Shown: positions 43,996-55,226 of the stretch, one piece after another
Position numbering within the stretch: position 1 is the stretch's first letter
How the letters are laid out: every line of letters starts with the position of its first letter
Source of the DNA: Portulaca oleracea
Lineage: Eukaryota > Streptophyta > Magnoliopsida > Caryophyllales > Portulacaceae
NCBI GenBank assembly: GCA_029582165.1
Contig: CM055893.1
Span: 28,147,679-28,211,678, forward strand
Length of the DNA: 64,000 nucleotides
Direction: 5' to 3'
The notes under the pieces: model-generated
Databases searched by the model: none
What the model saw: the letters and a program-made list of their open reading frames with translations, nothing else
Told to the model about the DNA's origin: nothing
Program-made: the position numbers and the translations under genes

Positions 43996-44165
43996 CCATT
44001 AGCATCCTTTCGATCGTATCTAGGTGCTCTCATTGTTTCAGCAAGATTACTTCATTTTGGAAATCTTCAAACTATTTTAACATTCCAACTTCAGATGAAT
44101 CTCATAGACATGAATCACCATATGTTATTTTATTCATCTTTGAAGATTTGAAGTAATTCATCCCT

Positions 44166-45684
44166 TGTACTTGTGCTAAGTTTATTATTTTAGTGTTATC
44201 ATGTTTAATTTGGGTGAATTAGTGAGTTTTTGGTGAAAGAGTTCAAGAACAAGTCTTTTATGTTGAGTTGTGTTTAATCCATGGTTGCATGTGGGATTTA
44301 AGCTCTTTGATGAGTTAACTTTCAAGGTTTAATTCTGGAAATATAGTGGATTATAGCCAAAGTGAAGTTTGGTTGAGAATTAGTATGGATTAAGGGCTAA
44401 ATGAACCATTAGAGCTGAAAATAAGAGTAAGTTAGTCGCTGTCTCAATTCTGGAAATTTACAGCAGTATAAAAGTGGGATTTTTGCCCAGATTTCTATTC
44501 CATTTGATAGCTTAAGGTGTTAGCAAACCATAGGCTTTGGAATTTCTAATTTCCGACTTGTATAGCCCAAGTTATCGCCGAAACAGGGAATTACTAAAAT
44601 CTGAAATTTTATTTCCTTTCTTACCTTTTATGATACAAGTTTAAGTATTTAATTCTATTTTATATGATTACACGAACCTCACCGATTTCTCTACGCTTTT
44701 ATTACAAATTCCTTATAGTCTCCAAGTCGCCCACGCCATCTCAAGCTCGAGGCTCGTCGCTAAAGCTTTCATCTAACCAAGGTACGCGAATTGTCCAACT
44801 TTTCGCTCCTTTATGTTTACGGTTTATGCTAAATGTTTACGGTTTATGCTAATTTATGCTTTTATGATTATTCATGGTTTTAAGTGGTCCCATTTTATGG
44901 ATTCTATGTTTTATGTTCTAGCTAGTTACGAGAAGTGCTAGCCTTTTAGATGCTCCTGATCAGAGTGTCCTAGACCTGGCCAGTGTCGACTGCATAGCAG
45001 TCACCCATTCCAAACTTAGATCGGTTTGGGCATGCGCGTGTGTGAGATGCATTGCATCGATCGTAAGGGACCCAAAACTCTTAAATTTATGTATCTACTT
45101 CTAAGTTCATGTGACATGTTCTTTCTTTATGAACTCAAGTTACTTTTACTCATGTATGAGTTTATGTTCATGTCATTTCAAGTTAATGGTTTATCTCCCC
45201 TTTCCCGTTTTCAAAATGAATTTAAATGCCGGCACTAAAACCGTTTTCGAACGGTTTGACGTGTTGGAGGTTTACGTACTGAGTGTTTCCCCACTCACTT
45301 TTGCGATGTTTTATGGTTTTGTTTTTAGGAGGCTCGAGCTCCCAAGGAAAGGACAAGTCGGTTCCAAAGTAATTCAGGGCTGTCAAGGTAGTTCTCTAAG
45401 GAAATCATCGGTTAGCAACGGCGAGCAGGTTTTTTTGGAAGTCGTTTAGTTGTTAAGCTATGTTTAAGTTTATGTAGGTTATCCAAAGGTTGTATAAGTT
45501 TTATTTGTGAAGGTTTTTAAGCTAGTAAGTTATCTTGTGGTTTTGGAAGTTTCTTTAGTGTTGTTGCCTTGTCTCTTTTAGGAGACGGCGGTAATGCCTC
45601 GACCTAAGGTGTTCCGCTGCGCTAATCACAGGTTTGGGATTCTAAGTATAGTCTTAATCTTGTGATTAAGGTTGGGGCGTTACA
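44166..45684 (+). repeat. Solo LTR K (Tekay-like chromovirus type) inside element C
   Basis: It starts about TGTACTTGTGC (44166) and ends GGGGCGTTACA (45684). TATA box TATAAAA at about 44468-44474; near the 3' end GACGGCGGTAATGCCTCG and TTCCGCTGCG. This ending is typical of Tekay/Del chromovirus LTRs. There is no internal region, and copia sequence lies on both sides. The left border is uncertain and I could not find a target duplication. A short direct repeat TTTACGGTTTATGCTAA lies at about 44816-44851. Confidence 0.6.
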
Positions 45685-47252
45685 CTTTGATAGATTTCTT
45701 AAATCTTATTTTCCCTTTCACTAAAGACTATCATTGGTCGCCAACTTTTTGGCTAAAGTGGGATCTGAAGTTTCTTATGTTTCAAAATAGTCAAATTATT
45801 TAAGAACATGAGCGCCATTAATTGGCCCTTATCTAGCTTAACCGAGACTATCTAGTTATTGGTTTTATATTTATCAACTCTAACTAGTTCGATGAACTTG
45901 GTTTTGAGTTGGTAATATTGAAATCCTTCCTCTGATCTTTGAACATTTTGAAGTTAAAGTCGCATGAGTACTATAACATTACATGTATCCATTTGGCTTG
46001 ATTGACCTCTTAATATTGATGCCTAGCTCAATGTTATATCAAAGACATGTTTCTTTTAATCGCCTCCAAGACAATCTTGCGATCTCAATGCCAATTAAGG
46101 AATTGGTGTAATTGTTTTTCTCTTTCTCAAGGAGAAAACAATATTAAATTAGTGGTGGATGTTTGAGTGAAAATACATAAATAATTCTACGAGACAAAAA
46201 ATGGTTCACTCTAGTTATTATCCATCAAAAGAAATTAAACTAATTTTAACTTCAAATCAAAACACATTATCAACTCTCACTTAGTGTTTTAATTTTAACC
46301 AAGACCCTTAAGACTCATGGGCTCAAGTGGACTTTGGCCCAACAAAACTCAATCTCATGTTATCTTTGGTGGATCATCTTATGATCGATCATTCAAAATG
46401 ACTCTTGGCAAGAAATTTGTATCGAATACAATATTTCTCTTCCACTGCTCTTGGCCCAAAACTATTATGATGGCCAATTTGAATTGACCTTGCCCCCACC
46501 CTACTTATTAATGATAGACAAATAATTCGCTTTGGCTTTCTTAATTTATCCATCTAAGTGGTGTTTCGTTAGGTTGAGCAATAATTCATTTTTGAGAGTA
46601 GGTTTTATTATCCTAAGCTTGCAATTCTAGGTGAACTCTTTCGAAAAGGATAAAAGGCATAATAAAACAACATGTTATAACAAATTTAAAGCATAAATAA
46701 AACCCCTAGTATGGCCACCTAGACTTAATCAAACTAATTTTAACTAAGTCTTGACAGTCTTCAAGAAACTCTTTTTGGATTTTGCAACTTCCTTGGATAG
46801 GCTCCCACTCGAATCGACAACTCCATTGTTGTTGGGCTCCCACTCAACTTGATGTCTCCAATTACAACAAATTTACAAAGTGGACCTCTTTAAAGAGACC
46901 TTACATGAATTAAAATTAAAATAACTGAAATTTAAAATTAAAATTAATTCAATGACGACACGCATGCCGTATTTCACCCAACCCAGTACGCAGACCGGTA
47001 AAACCGACTATCTATGGCCATACTAGAAGCACATGCAAACATGTAATATTGCAATAATTATATCAAATATAACACTTGCTTTAAATAACAAATTATAAAG
47101 GCATATATAATTGCAATATAACACATGAGGAAATAAATACCAAATAAGATTTCCTAGAAGTTTGCATGATTGATAGAACAAATTCCAAATTTAATCTTAT
47201 TTACCTAAACAGATTTAGGATTTTATATAAATACCTTCACATACAATCTATT

Positions 47253-47495
47253 CAATTTTCCTAAAATTAAGAGATCCAAAAGATACTATATCTTCTAAAA
47301 TATTGCAAGTTTCAATTTTCCTAAAATCAAAATATGTAGAAGATACTATATCTTCTAAAATATTGCAAGTTTCAATTTTCCTAAAATCAAAGATGTAGAA
47401 GATACTATATCTTCTAAAATATTTGCAAGTTTCAATTTTCCTAAAATCAAAAGATGCATAAGATACTATATCTTCTAAAATATTTCAAGTTTCCT
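47253..47495. repeat. Four-copy 60-bp tandem repeat in element C
   Basis: Units begin CAATTTTCCTAAAAT at 47253, 47313, 47373 and 47433. Each contains GATACTATATCTTCTAAAAT, and the last one is partial. Units differ by a few bases only. Confidence 0.9.
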
Positions 47496-47977
47496 AAATT
47501 TTACATAGATTTTATGCCTAGTAACTGATTTAGCAATAATAGGATTTGATAATTAATTTCTAAAATTAATTTTAAACCCTAAAAGAGCATGAAAAACTTA
47601 AATAAAATATTAAAACATACCAAACTTATAATTCTCATATCATAGTGTTATCTAATACCCTATTATGATATTTTCCAGAATTTTATCAATTTTCAGAAGA
47701 TTGTAAAATTTTAGGGAATTATACCTTTTTAATTCGCCGTTTGAGAGGAAAATAAAATAGATCTGTCTGATAAGTTCAAAAATCAAATTTTATAATTTTT
47801 CCATACAGTAGATTCATCTAATAAGCTACTATAAAATTTTCATATTTTTTATGAAATTTCAAAAATTCCAAAAAAATCAGAAGAGTAAACGGTTTTACTC
47901 CGCTGCAAATATGAAAATTAAAGAAAAATTAGTTAGCGATTTCGAAAATTCATGAAAAATTTATCCATAACAGAATG

Positions 47978-48305
47978 GTTACCCAATAACCTACTGTACA
48001 ATTTTCAGAAATTTTGCAAATTTCTGTAAATTTACAAAATTCAGAGAAGTAACGAATTTATTTCTCTCAGATCTGAAAAATCTCAATTAAAAAATATAAT
48101 TTGTTCGGATAAATTAACGAAAACAATTTTCCTAAAATTATGGTTACCCAAAAACCTACTGTAAAAGTTTCAGAAGTTTTACAAATTTAGACAAATTTAT
48201 AAAATTCACAGAAGTAAACGAATTTTATTTCTCTTTAGATCTGAAAACTCAATTAAAAGTCCATTTTAATTGGGAAAAATCTACAAAAATTATGGAAAGT
48301 CCAGA
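47978..48305. repeat. Diverged two-copy repeat of about 164 bp in element C
   Basis: GGTTACCCAA-AACCTACTGTA begins at 47978 and 48142, followed in both by a TTTCAGAA, ACAAATTT and GATCTGAAAA-CTCAATTAAA series. Confidence 0.7.
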
Positions 48306-48766
48306 ACACTTCTAGACACCTCCAGTAAAAATTTCAGAATTTTTTTGAATTCGTTTGGTATTTTATTTTGATTTTCATAAAATTATTGTAAATAAACTAA
48401 ATCAGAAACTAATTCTACAAAATCCTATTTTGCTAATTTAGACCTATTTTATGGATTGCCTACTGTTTAATAATATTAAACATGATTGTTTCTAAAACAT
48501 TCAAAATTATGTCAAGTTCGTGCTAAATTTAAAAATTTTAAACAAGCATAAATTGACTAACTTGAAAGCAATAATAAATAAATAATAACAAAGCATGAAA
48601 TTTTACAATAAAATTCCAGATTTACTATCATGAACAATAAAGGCTAAAACTTTCATAAAGTTTCAAATTTTAGGCATTAAAACTATTCTAGCAAATTCAT
48701 GAAATAATTCAAAAATTGACAAAATTATTTATGAATTCAAGTACAATACTTTAGCATGCAATTGGG

Positions 48767-48778
48767 GGCTCTGATACC
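48767..48778 (-). other. Element C primer-binding site (tRNA-Met type)
   Basis: GGTATCAGAGCC on the element strand, two bases from the LTR end; this is the common initiator tRNA-Met site of copia elements. Confidence 0.85.
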
Positions 48779-48780
48779 CC

Positions 48781-49609
48781 TGTTATTTTTTAGGTTATCT
48801 ATTTCCTAAACAGATACAGATTAGTTGGCGGAATATTCATAACGATTATAAAACAATTAATCACAACAATCGCAGAGGCTTTAGTAATTATACTTGATCG
48901 CTAATTCCGATAGAAGAAGAGGTTGACCTTCAAGATTCCAATGCTGAAATCCTCTACAGAAAAGTCCACGCAGCACTCCGGGAACTCGACTGCTAGATCG
49001 ACTCGATCGAGACAGATCTCAATCTAAAGATGTATGTATTTCGATATATGTGGTTGTTTCAAGAAACGATTACTGCAGGCTAAGAGAGAGAGGAACTCAA
49101 GAAATCACCCTGGTTTCTCTCTAAGAGTCTTAAACAATTCCCTCGAGAAGTTTCTCAGAGAGATTCCTATTTATAGGGTTTGAATGACTTGGGGAAAGGG
49201 TTACAAAACTCTAATGGCTGACCTAATGGAACAGCGCATTCTTGAGGCCCAACACGGTTTGTGTTGGCCTCTAGAATGTCCATTAAAACGGCCCAAAGTC
49301 ACCACGGACCGTGGTGACACCAACACGGAGTGTTGGATCAACACGGTCCGTGTTGACTCCAATTCGGTCCGTGTTGGGATGATTTCTCATAGAAATCAGT
49401 TCCCAACATTCCTAAACATAATACGGTATTACTTAGGCTACATACATTGTTCCAGGGCACTGACTTGTGTGACCGAGTAGGACCAAATAATATAGTTGTA
49501 AAAACATATTTAATTACCAATTATAGAGGTCTCTAGCAAGACATATAATTACTATATTACTTTGGTCTAATCTCCGTGTGTATCAAACATTGTCGGGACA
49601 TTCCCAAAA
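48781..49609 (-). repeat. Element C 5' LTR
   Basis: It matches 40058-40906. Palindromes such as CAACACGGTCCGTGTTG (49339-49355) lie between 49250 and 49377. A TATAAATAGG box on the minus strand is near 49175-49164. The TSD copy GTTCC follows at 49610. Confidence 0.9.
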
Positions 49610-50417
49610 GTTCCATGACGTGAAGATCGATATTCCGGAGTTTTATGGTTCCAATGATCCTGATGATTATCTTAAATGGGTACAAATCATGGAAATGATT
49701 TTTGAGACCAAGGAGTGCAACGATGAGAAGGCATTTAGGATCGCTAGCCTGAAACTCACCAAAGTCGCCTCACTTTGGTTTGAGAATGCTAAAGCACAAA
49801 GGGCTAGGGAAAGTCGGGAAAAGATCACTTCATGGGTATGGTTAAAACAGTTGATGAATCATCGGTTTTTGCCCAATACTTACAAACAAGACGTCATGCA
49901 GAAGGTATATGCCCTCACACAAGGCAAGCGAAGTGTGAGAGATTACATCCAAGAGTTCGAGCAACTCCTCATTAAGAGTGATCTTCATGAACCCAAAGTG
50001 CAAACCATGATGACGTTCTTGAATGGGTTAGACCCCGCCATCGCCAAGAAGATCGAAATTCAACCCTATCACTCTATGGATGAGTTATGTAGTCTAGCTC
50101 TCGGGGTCGAGAGGCGAAAGAAGGAAAATGCTACATCAAAGCCTCTAATGAGGACTTTCTTCCAACCTTTTTTACGGTCTACTCCATATTCGGGCACCCC
50201 AAAATCTTTTGAGACTCCTAAGTTCACCTCGGCACCTAGAAATGACAAAGGGAATTGCTATGACTTCTCCGACTGATCTTCCTCGGCGGATGGAACGAAA
50301 AAAGTGTTTCAAATGTCAAGGGTATGGCCATTTCAGGCACATTGTCCGAATCTTCGTGCCTTGACTCTTCAAGAGATCCAATAGATCGATGATGAGCTTC
50401 AAATGGTTCAAGATGAA
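49610..50417 (+). pseudogene. Element D gag, part 2
   Basis: Gag resumes after C with HDVKIDIPEFYGSNDP, LKWVQIMEMIFETKE, ASLWFENAKAQR, and the capsid motifs WVWLKQLMNHRFLP and GKRSVRDYIQEFEQLL. A zinc knuckle follows at about 50306-50345 (KCFKCQGYGHFRH) in a neighbouring frame after a frameshift near 50275; its last cysteine is lost. The sequence then reads toward the protease but stops at 50417, where solo LTR I begins. The codon register is preserved exactly across C when the GTTC(C/T) duplication is counted once. Confidence 0.85.
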
Positions 50418-50922
50418 TGTTCGGTTGCGTATTTTTGGGTTTTTCTAGAAGTAAAGGTTGTTGAATCCACAGGGATGGGTGTTAGGCCTGATAAGGGAAT
50501 TGGTTTGGTTGAGTGGTTTTCAAATGCGAAAGCAGTAAATTATGTAAAGAAACCAATTAAACTAATCTAGACATAAAATAGTAATAAAAGCATGAAATTA
50601 AAGATGAACTAAGCCTAATCAACAAGGAATGAAATCCCTATATAAGAAAGCAACTAAAAGCAATAAATGATAAACTAGAATGAACAATGAAATTGAGAGT
50701 AAGAAATTATACCTCCAAAGCACTAAATCTTCACCCTAATCTTCAACCTTCACTTGGATTTTCCCCCGAACAAACAAGAAAATTGTGAGTTGGATTACTA
50801 AGAATCCCCAAATCCTCACTTGAGAGTAGAATTTGTTACCCTTAGCCCTCCTCCTCACTAAAAGTTGGATTGGTGGTGAACTAGCACTAGAAAGCTTGAA
50901 TCAAAGCATCAATGGACATTTA

Positions 50923-50971
<49 letters not shown>

Positions 50972-51814
50972 AAAAGCTTTGTAAATTGCTTGAATTGAAA
51001 TTGCTTGAAAGAGAGTTGAATACAAAATTACAAGAGAAATTAACGAAAGCTTGAAGAACAATTAAAGACTTGAAGAAAGATTAAAGCAAGATAAAGAAAA
51101 ACAATAAACCCTAATTCTACTCTAATCCTACTCCTAACTAAGATACTAAGATTCTAAAACTAGATTATTACAGGGGGTATTTATAGAAGGAGGAAAAACA
51201 CAGCCAAAACCCTAAAACTAATCCCAGCAGCGCCGCGCATTTCTGTAGAATCGCTGACACGTCGCGGGCGCGACCGTACCTGTCACGGGTGCGACCGTAC
51301 TCTGCCGACTTCCATCCGTCAATTTCTGACCGTTGGTCGCGGGTGTGACACCGTCCTCGCGGGTGCGGCCTGGTCCTTTTGCGGGTGCGACAATCTATGG
51401 CTCGGGTGTGACACGCTTCTATCCGCAAGCCTTTTCTTCTCTCATCAACATGTCGTGGGCGCAACAGCTCATGTAGCGGGCGCGACCTCCGTCTGCCTTC
51501 TACCCTCTGCTTCACTCCTTGGGCGGTAGCGTGTGCTATGCCCCTATTTTGCGCCAATAAAAGAGACGGAGCTTCAGGGTTGGGTCCGCTTCGGTTCTCG
51601 GCTCGGGTTAGCTCAGGTCGACTCAGGTTGACTCGGGTCGGCTCGGGAAATCACTCGGGATTCCCTAAAAAGCCTCAATTAAGCCCAATTTCCTTCTTAC
51701 TCTTTATCTTCCTACAAAACACGAAATCATCATATCTAATATATAATTACGGGGCTAGAACAAGCAAAAATACCCTAAAAATAATAAGAATTCGGCTCGG
51801 AATGAGACCGAACA
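50418..51814 (-). repeat. Solo LTR I (Ty3/gypsy type) replacing element D pol core
   Basis: The ends are mutually inverted, TGTTCGGT (50418) and ACCGAACA (51814). A TATAAATACC box on the minus strand lies near 51186-51176. Upstream of it, on that strand, is a TCGCGGGCGCGACC-type cluster at about 51230-51485. The U5 end has a CCCATCCCTGTGGATTCAAC block. No internal sequence. The flanks ATGAA (left) and CTTTG (right) do not match, and the left flank is D gag while the right flank is D integrase. Confidence 0.7.
50922..50970. repeat. GA microsatellite
   Basis: An almost pure (GA)n run of about 49 bases inside solo LTR I. Confidence 0.95.
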
Positions 51815-52455
51815 CTTTGCCATGCCGAATCCTTCGCTACGGGACACTCACCCTACGAAACTTGCTACAGGGTCAATCCTATCACTCCCATCGCGTTCAT
51901 TCCTCTTCCATTGAAGCTGAGGGCAAGTTTTGAGGCAAGTGAGAAGGCCACCGAGATCCAAAAGCTTCACCGGCAAATGCGTGATAAGATCGAGCGAACT
52001 AATGAGCTTTATGAATCTCGAGCCAACAAGTATCGTCGGGGTATCGCATTCAAACCCGAAGACTTGATTTGGCTCCATTTGAGGGGGGGGAACGGTTCCC
52101 TTCCCGAAGGAAAAGTAAACGTATGCCACGAAGCGAGGGACCGCTCACCATCTTGGATAAGGTGAATGATAATGCTTATAAGCTCGATCTCCCGGGAAAC
52201 ATTGGAATCTCCTCTACCTTCAACATAAGCGATCTTTCACCATATATTGAGGACGATGAACCCGATGCGAACTTGAGGGCAAATCCTCTTCAAGAAGGGG
52301 AGGATGAAGACTCCCGGGTTCCGTATTCATCTCTTGTCACTTTCACCAAGCGAGCCACCTCCACCACATCGAACCTTGAGGTACAATTCACGGTGAAACC
52401 CGAGAACGCAAGGTTAGTCTCGGCCATCCAATGGATAGGCTCCGAGCCCTTCTAA
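51815..52455 (+). pseudogene. Element D integrase C-terminal part
   Basis: It begins within the integrase core (HAESFATGHSPYET) and runs through YRVNPITPIA, RASFEASEKATEIQ and FKPEDLIWLHLRGG. A run of eight G at 52083-52090 carries a one-base length change, after which the frame shifts to RFPSRRKSKRMPRSEGP, VNDNAYKLDLPG and FNISDLSPY. The end is LRANPLQEGEDED and a 40-residue tail to the stop at 52453-52455. I see no chromodomain. The catalytic D, D and E positions lie in the lost part. Confidence 0.85.
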
Positions 52456-53288
52456 AGAGCCTCGCGTGATCCACCAAGCCTGGAGGCCTCGAGACGGAAC
52501 CGAGCCGTCCTGAGAAGATGAACTAGGTGGTAATGGGGTTCGGGTGTGGCCCCCGGTCAATAACATGCAAGGTGGGAGGAGCCGAACTAGGGAATCATAA
52601 GCAGCAGGTTGTCGCGCCCGCTACGTCTTCCGTAGCGCCCGCTACGGCTTCCTTAGCGCCCACGACGTATGATGCCAAAACCAGGAGGAGTACACTATAG
52701 GTCGTCACGCACATTACGCCTATGGTAGCGCCCGTAACGCCACTATGATCAAAATAAGAAGGATGGACATAACGGCGTGACACCCGCAACGTCCCGTCGT
52801 CACACCCGCGACGCTTGCAGTGTCGCGCCCACGACGCCAGGTTTAACGCCCGCTACATCGCGCACCTGCGGAATCGCCCAGCTGACCTCACTCCGTCGTG
52901 CCCGCAACGAGCCTGTTTTGCGCATGTTTTCTGCCTTAAACGATCGTGTTTATAGCTTAATTTCCCCTTGTATAAATACTCTTTTTTCACTGTTTTGAAG
53001 GCAGACTTTGAGTATTATGCTAATGAAATTGGGAATACCCCTAATTCCTCCTCAAACCTTATTTACTTTATCCAATTGATTTGATTATTGGTGGTGTTGC
53101 AAGTCATTTCTATATTGATTTGTGGTGGATTACCTTTAGCTAATCATGTGGAATGTTAGACCATTGGTGGTGGATTTCTTGTTTTATCCAAGGGTCATAT
53201 CCAATCCTCTTGTCTTCAAGCTATTTTTCGTTGGATGATTATGATGATCTCTCAAGCTATTTCATTCCCTCCACGCACATACGCTCCA
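52456..53288 (+). repeat. Element D second LTR (3')
   Basis: It matches the first LTR without the MITE. A GTAGCGCCCGCTAC motif is at 52632-52645 in a cluster 52610-52910; TATAAATA at 52971-52978; end ...ATACGCTCCA at 53288. The LTR start lies somewhere between the pol stop and about 52580. Confidence 0.8.
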
Positions 53289-53580
53289 GTGGCAACGACT
53301 CTATCAGTTTGCTTCCTTGTGTAGTTGATGTTTTCCATTTTGAGTCTGATTCTCTATCTTCAATCTTTTGGAAGTTTGTATCCTTTGAGCTTTGATTAGA
53401 AATCTACATAGTAGAGCTTTATATTAGTGCAGGATAATTCAAAGAATATGATGAGAGATATGATAGGATATTTGCGGATACTTCCCTAAATATCTCTGCA
53501 ATTTTTCTTCTTTCAATCAAAACCAATATCTTGCGTCTGAGGTCCTTAGGAGGGCGTTGGAAGCTACACTTGTTTCTTCA
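53289..53580 (-). repeat. Element G 5' LTR, distal piece
   Basis: It matches 30090-30318 of the G 3' LTR with a short extra segment near 53473-53520 (ATACTTCCCTAAATATCTCT). It ends (minus-strand start) TGAAGAAACAAG at 53580. Confidence 0.82.
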
Positions 53581-53850
53581 CTTTGCATAATGTTGATACA
53601 GTTTCCTTCATATTCTATATACTTATATCCCATTTTTCATGTCTTTTTCATTTTTCAACCTTTAAGGAATAGAATTATCAACCTTTCAGATTTAGACCGC
53701 AGAAGCCTGTAGTCTAGACTCATGCTGCTGACCGATAACCACCCACGCTTCACGTAATCGTAAGCAATCTAGGTTCATGTCATATAAAGCAATTTGGATT
53801 GAACGATTTTCCACTGGAACTGCACGGGTGAAAGACCTAAAACTAATAGG
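53581..53850. other. Unassigned DNA between elements G and E
   Basis: No ORF, LTR or repeat recognised; possibly older flanking DNA. Confidence 0.4.
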
Positions 53851-55226
53851 TGTCTGTGTACCGCAAGTGTACAGGTCTGTGTAGTAATAAAATATCGTTC
53901 TCTATCAGGGATTTGCGTTCAACCACGCACTGAACTAGTTTGCTACAAAGAATGTTAGGTCGATCCAAAGGTTGTGGTAAGGTTTTCTAAACTAAACTAG
54001 GAAAACAGAAATTTTTAGGATTTAACCAAATAATAAAAAGCGTTCAGGAAAGTCAACTCTAGTCAATCAATCAAATCATCTACAATTCCGGTGCAGGTAA
54101 CAAGATAATTCGGGATCTATAATCTTTCTAGGCCTTATCACTTCGATCTTTCGATCCTAGGTAAGAACTAATTATAAATTGAACTGATTATAAATTGACC
54201 CTAGGTAAGAATCATTATGTCTAACAATTTTCTAAACCTATTTAATCTACGCAATCCAATTCAACACTCAAACTGTCGTTCTGTTGTCGAGAATCCAAAA
54301 CCAGGTAAAGACTCAAACTGTCGTTCTATTGCCAAATTACCATGACATATAATACACGCAAATTAAACGAATAAAATGATGACCTAACACCGAAACTGTA
54401 TTCAAATTCAATCAATACACAACGAGTTTATCCCCCAAAGAAAGGAAATTAGCTACTCATAATACTAGAAATAAACATCGCAAAATCTAAACAAGAACAA
54501 GAAATCATGAAAGTAAAATAGAAATAAACCGTGTTCGATTGGCAGAATCGATCTCTTCGTGTCACCCGAATCGATCTCTTTCGTGTTCTTCGATCACAAG
54601 TAACAATCTAATCCAATAACAATGCTTGAGAATTAATTGTAGAGAAAGTATCTAAAATCTACTCTAAAAAGCTCCTAAAAGCTGCTCCTAAAACGAAAGA
54701 TAAAACTGATAAAAAGACGATCCTTTTCTACGGCGCGGACAAAGCCCTTTTATACTGCTCGATTAGGGCACAAAACGCGACCTGCGTTTTGGAAACGCTG
54801 GCTGCGTTTTGCCCAAGAAGTGAAGTTCTCCGCGAGAGGGCGCTGACTACGCCCCAGAAACGGGGCTTGCGTTTCTCTTCTGCTCGGTTTCTGATGTTTC
54901 TGGACGAGGCGCGGGCTGCGTTTTAAAAACGCTGCCTGCGCCTTGTCCTCCGCCCTAATTGGGTTGGGTCGTGGCATAACGGGTCGTTTCTTCCTTCCTT
55001 CTTTCTCTTCTTCTTCAACTTCTTTTTTTATTTTCCATGATTTTTGCTATTTCTTCTCTAATTCTTCATGCTTTTTGATATAATTCAACCAATTCCTATA
55101 AAACATACCAAACTCGCGAACAAGTCAAAATTGACACAAAAATTGAAAACACTATATATCGGATACAAAAAGCATGAAACTTATATGTTTTGAGCCCTAA
55201 AAACTCTATATAAAAACGACTTATCA
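53851..55226 (-). repeat. Element E 3' LTR (about 1376 bp)
   Basis: The element strand starts TGATAAGTCG at 55226, after a purine-rich AAGCATTAGGGG stretch. It ends in the ACTTGCGGTACA region near 53857-53851, like the end of solo LTR F (ACTTGCGGCGTATCA). Hairpins of the AAAACGC-GCGTTTT type lie between 54771 and about 54950, upstream of a TATAAAA box near 54753-54747. Confidence 0.72.
54747..54950 (-). promoter_or_regulatory. Element E U3 hairpin cluster and TATA-like box
   Basis: AAAACGCGACCTGCGTTTT-like units occur at 54771-54790, 54793-54810 and about 54920-54940, plus an AAACG-type hairpin around 54858-54876. They lie upstream, on the minus strand, of TATAAAA. Similar units recur in the pol-env spacer at 60385-60403 and 60454-60472. 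Confidence 0.62.

Larger units (their letters stand above)
45685..48766 (-). other. Element C gag/leader region (degenerate, AT-rich)
   Basis: This is the part of C between the 5' LTR and pol. No frame is open enough to call gag. It contains the tandem repeats described at 47253-47495 and 47978-48305. Otherwise I see only AT-rich DNA. Confidence 0.5.
40058..49609 (-). mobile_element. Element C: Ty1/copia (Tork/Angela-like LTR ends), carrying solo LTR K
   Basis: LTRs 40058-40906 and 48781-49609 are about 850 and 829 bases and very similar. The element strand starts T(A/T)TTGGGAATG, a mutated form of the common copia start TGTTGGGA, and ends ...AATAACA. The target duplication is GTTCT (40053-40057) and GTTCC (49610-49614). 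The primer-binding site is at 48778-48767. The interior is very AT-rich and coding remains are degenerate. Inserted in D's gag. Confidence 0.88.
38159..53288 (+). mobile_element. Element D: chromovirus-like Ty3/gypsy, tandem-derived
   Basis: In plus-strand order: pol tail (38159-38314), LTR to 39463, tRNA-Met-type primer-binding site, gag (split by C), solo LTR I in place of the pol core, integrase end, LTR to 53288. Having the pol tail upstream of the first LTR means this is LTR-internal-LTR plus part of a second unit. Both LTRs end in ATACGCTCCA. It is inserted in the 5' LTR of G. Confidence 0.78.
29684..53580 (-). mobile_element. Element G: Sirevirus-like Ty1/copia, split by element D
   Basis: In minus-strand order: 5' LTR (53580-53289 plus 38158-37680, split by D), primer-binding site (37666-37655), gag, protease, integrase, RT, RNase H, a long post-pol region with an env-like ORF and a MITE, purine tract, and 3' LTR (30318-29684). 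The order PR-IN-RT-RH is that of copia. The gag type and the extra 3' ORF point to the Sirevirus group. Outer borders are set by the shared LTR start TGAAGAAACAAG. The inner LTR ends (TGAATAG or the G-run before it) are uncertain by a few bases, and no target duplication is convincing. Confidence 0.82.

Noticed and set aside
44161..45689. Target duplication for solo LTR K
   Set aside because: TCCCT on the left and CTTTG on the right do not match, and shifting the left border gave no better pair.
51168..51557. 129-codon minus-strand ORF rich in arginine
   Set aside because: It is produced by the GC-rich palindrome cluster in the U3 of solo LTR I and runs through the TATA box; not conserved as protein.
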